39,336 nucleotides of DNA, taken from NCBI GenBank assembly GCA_002305505.1, contig DBRC01000042.1, forward strand, positions 1 through 39,336, in the 5' to 3' direction. The translations under genes were made by a program, and so were the position numbers. Shown here piece after piece: positions 8,201 to 15,637 of this stretch (position 1 is the stretch's first letter; every line of letters starts with the position of its first letter). The DNA comes from Prevotella sp. UBA1378 (lineage in GTDB: Bacteria; Bacteroidota; Bacteroidia; Bacteroidales; Bacteroidaceae). The notes under the pieces were generated by a model that was given only the letters and a program-made list of their open reading frames with translations, was not told where the DNA came from and ran no database searches.

Positions 8201-9642
8201 AATAATGCCTCCACATCATTCTCATCTTTGATATAGTCGGCTGTAACGTCCACGTCCGTCTTCAATTTTCCATTTATATTCCCCTCCCTTTGATAGATTT
8301 TCAAGTCGCGGATAAAATGCCACAGGCGGAACTCCTGATAGAGCGGATGCGATTTAGAAATTACCTTTATCGGCATGTTGACAATCTCACCGCTTTCCTT
8401 ATTTACATAATGATACTGCTCGTAAGGGCAGTCGGCAACAGTGCTCTTCTTGCTTTTCAGGGGACGCTGGTAGAAAATGATATCATCCACAAACAACCTT
8501 GTGAAATCGCCGTCCGACAATGAACCCACATGCGCTTCATTGTTGCGGTACAGCTCGCGCACGCAGTCCATATATTTCGAACGGTCATTGAGCTCCGGAA
8601 TAAACTCCTTTTGCTTGTTCAGTATGCTTATTAACTCATCCTTATAATATTTCCGCTCGATTGTACGTATAAGCTTACCCCTCACCTTCCCTGCAGGATT
8701 GGCCAACAACGAATCGTAGACATACGCACCTACCGACTGCTGGCTTTGCTCCAAGTCGTGCTCTGTCCGCTTTTTCATCAGTGCCCAGTCGTCCTCTCTC
8801 GGGGAGCGGAGCTTTATCTTCGGACGCCCATCTTTATCCAGGGCTACATTGCCATCCTTATCATACGTCGTCGTCACAATCACTTCCACTTTATCCCCTA
8901 CATTGCGTGGCGCAATTTTCCCGAGCTTCCGCTGTGTGGCTCCATTCTCATAAGTTATCAGGTACCAGTCGTAGCCCCTCCGCTTCTTATCCGGATCCAT
9001 CTTCTCTACTCTGGCCACTTCCAGCATCATGTATTCCTCGTTCTTCTCCGCCGCTGTTTCCAGTTCATCTCCACGCAACTGGTAATATCCCCTTTTAGCA
9101 TTGAAATTCAATATTATCCACGCCAGCTCCTCCCGCTTCACAGCCCTTGAAAGAGCTTTCTTCCGAAGATAATAGATAACCCAGTCATAAGGTATCTTCT
9201 TACCGCCTTCCACCAGCTCCGGCTGACTTTCCTTGAAATCGGCCAACATTTCGTTAAACGAATCCATGAAGATAAATTCATTTTTCCCGCTGCCACTTTT
9301 GCGATAAGGCAGAAGGGGCTCACCATGGTTCTTGAACTTGCCGGGATGTTCCTCAAAATCTATTTCGTTTTTAAAATGTTCCGGAAGGAAGCACAGCTTG
9401 CCCAACACTCGCAGAAGCCGTTCGCGCCGCAGTTCTGCACGTTGATACAAACGCCGCGCTCCGCGGAATCCAGTCCGCGACGATGCCGAAGACTGGAGGT
9501 TGCCTTTTTGAAAATCACTCATCGCCTGAGCGTCCATCGGGACAATACGGCTGCCTGATTTTATTATTTTATGATTCTCCCCGTCTACTAATGCCCATCC
9601 GATACTGTTCGTACCAAGGTCTAATCCTAATATATTTTTCAT
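5206..9642 (-). CDS. cas9: Type II-C Cas9 RNA-guided endonuclease, large form
   Basis: 1478-aa DNA endonuclease guided by crRNA:tracrRNA. All catalytic motifs are present: RuvC-I with Asp8 (LGLDLGTNSIGWA), an Arg-rich bridge helix around 55-80, RuvC-II with Glu720 (DEVHVEMGRD), HNH with His847 (YEIEHIIPQSRYFDDSLNNK), and RuvC-III with His1047/Asp1050 (HRHHAMDA). The recognition lobe lies between about 80 and 700, and wedge and PAM-interacting regions occupy the ~400 residues after RuvC-III. It is considerably longer than the compact ~1,000-1,100-aa II-C enzymes of Neisseria or Campylobacter; long forms are known in Bacteroidetes. The call of II-C rests on the absence of csn2 and cas4. Base use looks more AT-rich than in the polysaccharide genes that follow (not computed). 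The tracrRNA gene diverges just upstream. Confidence 0.98.
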   Translation of the reverse strand: MKNILGLDLGTNSIGWALVDGENHKIIKSGSRIVPMDAQAMSDFQKGNLQSSASSRTGFRGARRLYQRAELRRERLLRVLGKLCFLPEHFKNEIDFEEHPGKFKNHGEPLLPYRKSGSGKNEFIFMDSFNEMLADFKESQPELVEGGKKIPYDWVIYYLRKKALSRAVKREELAWIILNFNAKRGYYQLRGDELETAAEKNEEYMMLEVARVEKMDPDKKRRGYDWYLITYENGATQRKLGKIAPRNVGDKVEVIVTTTYDKDGNVALDKDGRPKIKLRSPREDDWALMKKRTEHDLEQSQQSVGAYVYDSLLANPAGKVRGKLIRTIERKYYKDELISILNKQKEFIPELNDRSKYMDCVRELYRNNEAHVGSLSDGDFTRLFVDDIIFYQRPLKSKKSTVADCPYEQYHYVNKESGEIVNMPIKVISKSHPLYQEFRLWHFIRDLKIYQREGNINGKLKTDVDVTADYIKDENDVEALFEYLNGLKEVSNDTLLKHFGLSAKSHRWNYVESKAYPCNETRWSINRDGCLDVCGEIALWHILYSVDDPVLLRKALKAFAVKNGMDEEKFVEKYIHTKPFESDYGAYSEKALKKVLPLMRTGKRWDAGAIGMHTLDRIQAIIDGRGEQYIYESAEKNRFSLKQVDDFKALPLWFAEYVVYGKKEEYTVWKSPADIDYYLRFCFKQHSLRNPVVEAILGESLRVVRDIWSVYGKIDEVHVEMGRDLKQSADRRKDDAEKMLKNERTNQRIRTLLQEFANPDCGIENVRPHSPSQLELLKIYEADILCNEDVPEELVDVFNNLGNATKHVAHNDVMRYKLWLEQKYRSPYTGDVIPLSKLFTPAYEIEHIIPQSRYFDDSLNNKVICESEVNKLKDNSLAYEFIQNKHGQIIGGHKVLDQQQYEDFVKQHYANNRPKMRKLLMEDIPADFINRQLNDSRYIARKTIEILSNVVRQTTADGKVADNDKGAVSVNVIASNGAITDRLKKEWGITQVWDHIITPRFERLNRITGTGNFGQWMNAGGKRYFQINIPIEQSAGFSKKRIDHRHHAMDAIVIACATRDHINYLNNSAAAASAKKLRYDLQHKLCFKEKTDGNGNYVWKFNKPWDTFTQDVEAELRRVIVSFKQNLRVINKMTNHFWHYENGRKVLAKQLKGDGWAVRKSLHKATVSGAVRLQGIKKVSLKEALKDWHQIKDKNIRKAIKGLIAGYKKFDETVILRYFKDRKYMLDGKDISKVEVFVLPKEADLSAVRCELDISFDEKKIASVSDSGIRSILLNYLKEHDNDPKIAFTPEGIMDMNSNIRKYNGGKDHKPILKVRKTEALGLKFPVGECGNKKSKYVEADKGTNLFFAIYADKEGGRSYTSIPFNEAVECMKMGLPVAPEYDGNGNELLFVLSPGDLVYVPDTDGKIEPLQVDRIYKLVSSTGKCGFFVPCNISAPIMDTIELGSNNKAEKSWTGEMIKNVCVRLKVSRLGIVTKYD

Positions 9643-9673
9643 GCCAATTAATATAAAAATTATGTTACAGATG

Positions 9674-9707
9674 CAAACTTACATAAAATTCTTGGAATTT
9701 ACGCCAA
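9674..9707 (-). promoter_or_regulatory. Probable cas9-cas1-cas2 promoter
   Basis: On the - strand TAAGTTTG (9674-9681) is a perfect match to the Bacteroidetes -7 element TAnnTTTG, 32 bp ahead of the cas9 ATG. A TTGG at 9704-9707 is a possible -33 element, with a slightly long 22-nt spacing. Confidence 0.65.
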
Positions 9708-9773
9708 TTACATCAAGAAATAACATTTTATTCAGAAGGAATTTAATAAAAAACTTTAAAATATTTGCTTAAT

Positions 9774-9873
9774 CAAAAAAAAAGTTGTTATTTTGAAGAC
9801 GAATTTTTAGCTAATCACAATAAGGATTATTCCGTTGTGAAAACATTCCGGGTGGCGAGAGTCACCCTTTTTA
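9774..9873 (+). ncRNA. tracrRNA
   Basis: The core anti-repeat 9799-9820 (ACGAATTTTTAG then CTAATCACAA) is the reverse complement of repeat positions 2-24 except for one missing base in the A/T run. Weaker complementarity continues upstream (GTTGTTATTTTGAAG, 9784-9798) to the other end of the repeat. Downstream come a small nexus-like stem (GGA-TTAT-TCC, 9824-9833) and a terminator stem GGGTGGC-GAGA-GTCACCC (9850-9867) followed by TTTTTATTT. A near-consensus -7 (AATATTTG, 9760-9767) would place the 5' end near 9774, giving about 100 nt; the 5' end is estimated. It diverges from cas9. Confidence 0.92.
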
Positions 9874-9874
9874 T
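9850..9874 (+). terminator. tracrRNA terminator
   Basis: 7-bp stem GGGTGGC/GTCACCC (one G-U pair) with a GAGA tetraloop, followed by TTTTTATTT. It is both the 3' structural hairpin of the tracrRNA and a Rho-independent terminator. Confidence 0.9.
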
Positions 9875-9892
9875 TTAAATTAGTTTCATACA

Positions 9893-9929
9893 GGGTAAGG
9901 ATTAACCGTTATCCCGTTAACCCTTACCC
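9893..9929. repeat. Long inverted repeat 3' of the GH2 gene
   Basis: Arms GGGTAAGGATTAAC (9893-9906) and GTTAACCCTTACCC (9916-9929) pair over 14 positions with one mismatch around a 9-nt loop. Neither strand has a U-run after it, so it may be a 3'-end stabilising or processing hairpin for the GH2 mRNA rather than a classic terminator. Confidence 0.6.
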
Positions 9930-9975
9930 GTTGATTTGCAAGTTTCCTCCGCTCAAATTTAAGCCATGAGCATTT

Positions 9976-12429
9976 TCATAGTTCTATGCTGTTTTCCTTT
10001 AAGCCTATCGCCTTGGCTGTCAGCTTCCCTTCTCCCTTCAATACCACCATGCACCGTCCGAAGAAGGCCTTGCGCTTTTTGTCCTTGAACCGTTCCATAG
10101 AGGTTTGGTTGCCATTGTCTACACCAATGATTTCGGCTCCATCGGCTTCGAAGAACACTTGATTCTCAGCCCATGGACACCGGTTCCCGTCCTTATCGAC
10201 CACTTCAACAGCTACGAACGTGGTGTTTCTGCCCTTATAGTCTGTCGTCAGGCGCAGGCGGTCGGGCTGTCCGGCCGTGTGGATTGCCTGCTCAGCCACC
10301 TGTTTCCCGCCTTTCCGGGCTATCACTTTTACTTCGCCCGGTTCGAACACGACACGCCATGCCACATGATACTGGTGACCGTCGGCCTTCCGGCGTACGC
10401 CTTGGCTCTTTCCGTTGATGAAAAGCTCCACCTCGTCAGCTTGGTTGTAGTAGCACCACATATCAATGGCCTGCCCCTGCAGCCAGTTCCAGTGAGGGAA
10501 AAGATGCAGCACAGGCTTATCCGTCCACTCGCTTTGATACATATAATAAACATCCTTCGGGCAACCGCTCAGGTCAATGATGCCGAAATAGCTCGAACGG
10601 GCCGGGAACCCATAGGGAGTTGGCTCCCCTATATAGTCGAACCCGGTCCAGATAAACTGTCCGCCGACGTAAGGCGTATGCTTCACCACATCCCATGTTT
10701 CCTCGTGCGTAGAGCTCCATGACGCATGCATGTTGTCATAGGCCGAGCACATGAACGACGGGTCCGTATACGGCAGCCACCACTCCTTAGGCGCAGAGAT
10801 AATACTGTCGCTCGGCATGATATAGTTGCCCGTGGTCTGCAGGGCACTCACGCTCTCGGTCAAGATAAACGGGCGTCCGGGAAAATTCTCCGGCACATCC
10901 TTTATCCATTGGTGGTGGTAATTGAAGCCGATGATATCAAGGGCACCGCTCTTGAACAGATGGTTATCCGGCGACGGCTCGTTGCAGCCGGCCGTTACCG
11001 GGCGCGTAGCATCATGACGGCGCACGATGGCGGCCAGCCGGCTGGTGAGCAACGAGTTGATACTCAGTTCCCCGTCCTTGGCAAGCGCAGAGGCATCGCG
11101 CCCGGCATTTAATATAAGGTTGGCCTGTTCGGCCGTCAGCGTATCAGCATCGGCCGATGACCACTGTTCGAGCACCTCATTGCCAATCGACCACATCAGA
11201 ATCGAGGGATGGTTACGGTCGCGCTTCACCATATCGCCCAAGTCGCGCTCGGCCCACTGGTCGAAGAAGCGCGCATAGTCGTTCTTCGTCTTTCTGCGGC
11301 GCCACATATCGAAGCTCTCGTCCATCACGATGAGCCCCATCGTGTCGCACATGTTCAGCAGCTCGGGTGCCGGCGGGTTGTGCGAGCAACGGATGGCGTT
11401 GACCCCCATCGCTTTCAGCTTCACCAGTTTGCGGTGCATAGCATCTTCGTTGAAGGCTGCGCCAAGGCATCCCAAGTCGTGATGCTCGCACACACCGTTT
11501 ATCTTCATGTTCCTGCCGTTGAGCCAGAAACCCGTCCGGGCATCGAAACGGAACGTGCGGAACCCCGTGGTGGCCGTGCAGGTATCCACCAGCACCCCGC
11601 CCACCATCACCTCTGTTTTCACCTTATATATATAAGGGTCAGTTACGTCCCACATACGGGGCGACTTCACCGGCAGCGACAATGTTACGTCGGCTTCCTT
11701 GCCTATGGTCACGTCATTGCCCGTCCGCGTAGCCACGACGTTCCCGCCGGCATCCAGCAACAGCTGCCTCACGCTTGCCTTCACCGGTGTTCCCCGATGG
11801 TTTTCCAGCGTCACCGTGACGTCTACCGCCGCCCGTTTCTTCTTCTCGCCGACCTTGGGCACCACCTGCATGCCCCAGTGCTTCACATGTACACTGGCGG
11901 TTTTTGTAAACCAAACATGGCGGTAGATACCGCAACCGCTGTACCAACGCGAGTTGGGCTGGTCGCTGTTGTCCACGCGTACAGCCACCACGTTGTCGCC
12001 CTGCAGATTGACATAGGGCGTAATATCATACTCGAACGAGCTGTATCCGTAAGGCCGGTGCCCCACTTCCTTACCGTTGACGTAAACGGTGGAATTCATG
12101 TAAACGCCATCGAACCCGATGAAATAACGGTTAGACGCAGCATGCGAATCGTTCAGCGTAAAATGCTTGCGGTACCACCCGATACCTCCGGGCAATGCCC
12201 CCCCGCTGGCTCCCGACTTGGCGTCGGCCGAGAAATCGCCCTCGATGGCCCAGTCGTGCGGCAGGTCGAGCCGCCGCCATGCAGCATCGTTATAACCGGT
12301 TGCCGACATATTGGCCGTATCGGCCAGCGCGAACAGCCATCCACGGTCAAAGTTTTTCCTTTCCCGCACAGCTGAAGAAGAAACGGCGATGCCGCAGAGG
12401 ATGAAAACCGTAAAAAAGAATCGTTTCAT
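9976..12429 (-). CDS. Secreted glycoside hydrolase family 2, probable beta-galactosidase
   Basis: 817-aa GH2 enzyme, starting at the ATG of a clear signal peptide (MKRFFFTVFILCGIAVSSS); the frame is open upstream to 12492 but that extension is not signal-like. The order is sugar-binding jelly roll (about 25-180, with GFDGVYMNSTVYVNGKEVG), Ig-like domain (about 185-290), TIM barrel (about 300-560), then beta-sandwich C-terminal domains. The acid/base is Glu418 (WSIGNEV) and the nucleophile Glu525 (ILTESVSA). Bacteroidetes enzymes of this layout are mostly exo-beta-galactosidases, so release of terminal galactose is the likely role, but GH2 also includes glucuronidases and mannosidases. It follows the GH31 gene on the same strand after 95 nt and probably shares its transcript. 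Confidence 0.88.
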   Translation of the reverse strand: MKRFFFTVFILCGIAVSSSAVRERKNFDRGWLFALADTANMSATGYNDAAWRRLDLPHDWAIEGDFSADAKSGASGGALPGGIGWYRKHFTLNDSHAASNRYFIGFDGVYMNSTVYVNGKEVGHRPYGYSSFEYDITPYVNLQGDNVVAVRVDNSDQPNSRWYSGCGIYRHVWFTKTASVHVKHWGMQVVPKVGEKKKRAAVDVTVTLENHRGTPVKASVRQLLLDAGGNVVATRTGNDVTIGKEADVTLSLPVKSPRMWDVTDPYIYKVKTEVMVGGVLVDTCTATTGFRTFRFDARTGFWLNGRNMKINGVCEHHDLGCLGAAFNEDAMHRKLVKLKAMGVNAIRCSHNPPAPELLNMCDTMGLIVMDESFDMWRRRKTKNDYARFFDQWAERDLGDMVKRDRNHPSILMWSIGNEVLEQWSSADADTLTAEQANLILNAGRDASALAKDGELSINSLLTSRLAAIVRRHDATRPVTAGCNEPSPDNHLFKSGALDIIGFNYHHQWIKDVPENFPGRPFILTESVSALQTTGNYIMPSDSIISAPKEWWLPYTDPSFMCSAYDNMHASWSSTHEETWDVVKHTPYVGGQFIWTGFDYIGEPTPYGFPARSSYFGIIDLSGCPKDVYYMYQSEWTDKPVLHLFPHWNWLQGQAIDMWCYYNQADEVELFINGKSQGVRRKADGHQYHVAWRVVFEPGEVKVIARKGGKQVAEQAIHTAGQPDRLRLTTDYKGRNTTFVAVEVVDKDGNRCPWAENQVFFEADGAEIIGVDNGNQTSMERFKDKKRKAFFGRCMVVLKGEGKLTAKAIGLKENSIEL

Positions 12430-12524
12430 AAATAAAGCTAAATATTGCATGGCGCGGACAGTGCGGATTGCAAGGCCCCCGTCCCCGTTCAATCCGCGCC
12501 ATCCGTGCCATATTGACGAATTAA
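12430..12524 (-). promoter_or_regulatory. GH31-GH2 intergenic leader with two competing hairpins
   Basis: Two stems share bases and cannot form fully together: ATGGCGCGGA (12449-12458) with TCCGCGCCAT (12493-12502), and GCGGATTG (12463-12470) with CAATCCGC (12490-12497). The shared segment is 12493-12497. No U-run follows either stem. This could be an mRNA processing or translation-control element between the two enzyme genes. Confidence 0.5.
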
Positions 12525-15467
12525 TTATAATTGTACGCTTACGGCCTTTCCGCTGTAATGTACCAGTTTGCCTTCAGGGTTATCCAGATTCAGCGGCTGC
12601 GCCTTGTCTTTCGATACCACCACCACGTTGAAGCGGCGGTTTTTCAGCATGCCGTCGAAACTGCCCCGGCGCTTGCCGAAGGTAAGTGTCTTCGAAGCCT
12701 CATCGTAGTGTATGTCGATGGTGGCATACTTCCCCTTCTCATAGTTATAGTTGGTGCCCTCGTCCTCATAGAGCTGGAAAGCGGCGTCGGCACCCGTATA
12801 TACATAAAGGTGGATAAGCTCGGCGGGCTTCTCGTCGCTCCACTGCATCTCCGGCCCGAACGGCACGATGGCCCCTTCGCGCACAAAGACGGGAATCTTA
12901 TCATAAGGAGCATCCACTACCATCTGCCGGCCTCCCTCTACATGCGCCCCGGTATAAAGGTCGTACCATCCGCACTGCTTGGGGAAATAAACCGACCGGT
13001 TGCGGGCTTTATAATACCCCACCGGGCACGCCATCAGCGCCGGGCCGAACATCCACTGGTCGCGGATGTCCTCCACTTGCTTGTCGCCGTTGAAGTCCAT
13101 CACCAACGCACGCATCAGCGTGTAGTCCTTGAAATGTGCCCATCCGGCCAACGAATACATGTACGGCATCATGCGGTAGCGCAGGCGGTCGTAATACACG
13201 ATGGTCTGGTAGGCCGGGTGATTGTCGGGGGCGATATTCCACACCTCGCGCAGCGGCCACTGGCCGTGGGTGCGGTAAAGCGGTGTGAAGCATCCGAACT
13301 GGTTCCAGCGTGCCTGCAGTTCGCGCCACTCGGCAAGGTCGGCATTCTCCACGCCCGTCCTGTCGTATTCGCCTTGTGCCTCCACGTAACGGTTCTCCAC
13401 GCAGAAGCCCCCTTGGTCCATTCCCCAAAAGGGGATGCCCGACAACGAGTAGTTCATGCCTGCCGTCATCTGTGCGCGCATATCCTCCCACCGGGTGCCT
13501 ATATCGCCGCTCCACGTGGCGGTGGAATAGCGCTGTTCGCCGGCAAAGCCGCTACGGGTGAGCAGGAACACGCGCTGATTGGGGTTCACTGCGCGCTGCC
13601 CGTTATAGATGGCATCGGCATTCACTATCGAATAGGCATTGAAGTATTCGGTAGACGAGCCGAGGGCGGTAGGGCCGCTGAGCGCTTTCCGGTACCACAT
13701 CGGCGTACAGTCCCTGACGTTAGGCTCCGAAGCATCCATCCACCATGCGTCGATACCAAACTTATATTTCGAATAGAGGTTTTCGTCCATCTGCCGCCAG
13801 AACATCTTGCGGGCACCCTCGGCATATGCATCATAGAACGAGCCTACGTAGCCCGGCCCCACCCAGTCGCGTATTTCGTCTTTCACGGCTTGGCGATACA
13901 TCCAGCCATTGGCATCAAGCTCCTTATAGTTGGCCGTGGTGCAGTAGAACTTTGGCCATACCGAGATCATGAACCTGCCGTTCATGCGGTGCACCGAGTC
14001 GAGCATGGCCTGCGGATTGGGGAAGCGCGCGGCCTCAAACTGATGGCTGCCCCAAGCGTCTTCCTCCCAGTAGTTCCAGTCTTGCACGATATTGTCTATC
14101 GGTATTTGCCGGCGGCGAAACTCTGCCAGCGTGCCTTCGATGTCGGCCGAGGTCTTGTAGCGTTCGCGGCTCTGCCAGAACCCGAGCACCCATTTGGGGT
14201 ATACGGGCGACTTGCCGGTCAGCGTGCGATAGCCCGAGATGACTTGGTCGAGATTTTCCCCCGCAATGAAGTAATAATCCATGTCGCGGCTCATTTCGCT
14301 CCAAATGCTCAGCTGCCCTTGCTGCTCGGCGCTGCGGGGCTCGGCCACGCGCAGTCCGCAGTAGCTCACGTCGCCGTCGGGCTGCCACTCTATGCGCAAC
14401 TGGGTTTTCTCGCCCTTCTGCAAAGCAGCCGTAAACTTATAACTATTCGGGTTCCAAGCCGTGCGCCAGCGCTCGGCCACCACCTCCTTCCCGCCTATAA
14501 ACACCTTTATATATCCGGCGTAATAGAGTATAAACTGATAATTGCTGGTTTCAGGGGCTTCGATGAATCCCTCGTACACCACGCTGGCCCCGTTGAGCTT
14601 GAAGCCCTTCGGCAGATTCTGTATACCGCCCTTATCGGTGGCCTTGCAAATCTCGGATGCCTCGGGCAGGCCGTACTCAAAATAAATTGAGTCCTCGCCG
14701 CGCACTAACCGTTGGCCGTCCTTGTCCGTATAGGTGCCGGTCAGACTGCCTTGCCTGCCCTGCTTGTCGTAAAGCGCGAAAGCCCGGTTCAGCTGCATAT
14801 AATCGTTGGGATTGCCAAAGCGGCAATAGCTGTACGAATCCCACAGCAGACCGTAATTCCTGTTGCTCAGCACGAACGGCACGCTCACTTTCGTGTTATA
14901 CTGGAAGAGATCTTCGTTCTTTCCCTTCATGTTCAGTTCTTCCGACTGGTGCTGCCCCAACCCATAGAAGGCCTCGTCGGCAGGACTATCGAACAGTGCA
15001 TGCCAGCTGAGGCCGTTGCGCTGCTGGCCGGTCAACGTGCCGATGCCGATTTCGCGTTCGGGTACGGCGAACGGGGCGAATGCCTTCCCTCCCTCCGCCT
15101 CTTTCAGCAGCAGCTTTCCCGCTGCGTCGTAGAAAGTAACCTTCCCCGTCTGTTTGTCTACTACGGCCTTCACGTTCTTTGCCTTCACCGTCACGGCCGA
15201 AGCGTCTTCGGTTACGCCGGGCTTCGCACCTGCCTTCTGCCCGACGATAATCAGACTGCTTTTATCGGGCAGCACCTCCTCGCAGGTGGCCTGCACCCGG
15301 ATGATGTTGTCGTTGATTACCTGCAGCCTTACGAGTTTAGCCCCGTTTTCCGACGGCTGCCCCACTTTCACCGTAACAGCGTTGCCTTTCAGGATGTAGC
15401 CTGCCGCGGCTGCCGGGACCGCCCCCAGCAACAAAAGTGCAGACACAAAAATCTTAATGCTCTCCAT
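12525..15467 (-). CDS. GH31 with PA14 insert, probable alpha-xylosidase
   Basis: 980 aa from the ATG at 15467, chosen because it opens a signal peptide (MESIKIFVSALLLLGAVPAAAA). An N-terminal beta-sandwich is interrupted by a PA14-like domain at about 245-375, followed by the GH31 TIM barrel, with nucleophile Asp578 (DAWWMDASEP) and acid/base Asp655 (TWSGDIGTRWEDM), and C-terminal beta domains including a DUF5110-like end. This architecture matches Bacteroides alpha-xylosidases that remove xylose from xyloglucan oligosaccharides; alpha-glucosidase activity is an alternative in the family. It has its own promoter motif and lies downstream of a reg_prop/AraC regulator, with the GH2 gene following. 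Together they would strip xylose and galactose side groups. Confidence 0.88.
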   Translation of the reverse strand: MESIKIFVSALLLLGAVPAAAAGYILKGNAVTVKVGQPSENGAKLVRLQVINDNIIRVQATCEEVLPDKSSLIIVGQKAGAKPGVTEDASAVTVKAKNVKAVVDKQTGKVTFYDAAGKLLLKEAEGGKAFAPFAVPEREIGIGTLTGQQRNGLSWHALFDSPADEAFYGLGQHQSEELNMKGKNEDLFQYNTKVSVPFVLSNRNYGLLWDSYSYCRFGNPNDYMQLNRAFALYDKQGRQGSLTGTYTDKDGQRLVRGEDSIYFEYGLPEASEICKATDKGGIQNLPKGFKLNGASVVYEGFIEAPETSNYQFILYYAGYIKVFIGGKEVVAERWRTAWNPNSYKFTAALQKGEKTQLRIEWQPDGDVSYCGLRVAEPRSAEQQGQLSIWSEMSRDMDYYFIAGENLDQVISGYRTLTGKSPVYPKWVLGFWQSRERYKTSADIEGTLAEFRRRQIPIDNIVQDWNYWEEDAWGSHQFEAARFPNPQAMLDSVHRMNGRFMISVWPKFYCTTANYKELDANGWMYRQAVKDEIRDWVGPGYVGSFYDAYAEGARKMFWRQMDENLYSKYKFGIDAWWMDASEPNVRDCTPMWYRKALSGPTALGSSTEYFNAYSIVNADAIYNGQRAVNPNQRVFLLTRSGFAGEQRYSTATWSGDIGTRWEDMRAQMTAGMNYSLSGIPFWGMDQGGFCVENRYVEAQGEYDRTGVENADLAEWRELQARWNQFGCFTPLYRTHGQWPLREVWNIAPDNHPAYQTIVYYDRLRYRMMPYMYSLAGWAHFKDYTLMRALVMDFNGDKQVEDIRDQWMFGPALMACPVGYYKARNRSVYFPKQCGWYDLYTGAHVEGGRQMVVDAPYDKIPVFVREGAIVPFGPEMQWSDEKPAELIHLYVYTGADAAFQLYEDEGTNYNYEKGKYATIDIHYDEASKTLTFGKRRGSFDGMLKNRRFNVVVVSKDKAQPLNLDNPEGKLVHYSGKAVSVQL

Positions 15468-15497
15468 ATCGTTGTTTTTAGTTATTTTCCGACGTTG

Positions 15498-15567
15498 CAA
15501 AATTACTAAGAAAAACGGATATGCCCTGTTACCATTTGTTTCCTATTATAGTCGGTTTGTTAACCCG
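15498..15567 (-). promoter_or_regulatory. GH31 promoter with candidate regulator sites
   Basis: TAATTTTG on the - strand (15498-15505) is a perfect -7 element 31 bp before the GH31 ATG. Upstream lie TGGTAACAGG (- strand, 15525-15534) and TGTTAACCCG (+ strand, 15558-15567). Both resemble the TGGTAACCCG core repeated in tandem upstream of the neighbouring regulator gene, making them candidate operators. Confidence 0.5.
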
Positions 15568-15637
15568 GGGGTATAAAATGTTATCAAACGGTGCCGGTTT
15601 CGTTAAAGGTGCATCGCAACATGGCAATACCCTGCCG

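Noticed and set aside
12531..14690. Long + strand open frame of 719 codons opposite GH31
   Set aside because: It is the antisense shadow of the GH31 gene, which has catalytic motifs and a signal peptide; high GC third positions create such frames.
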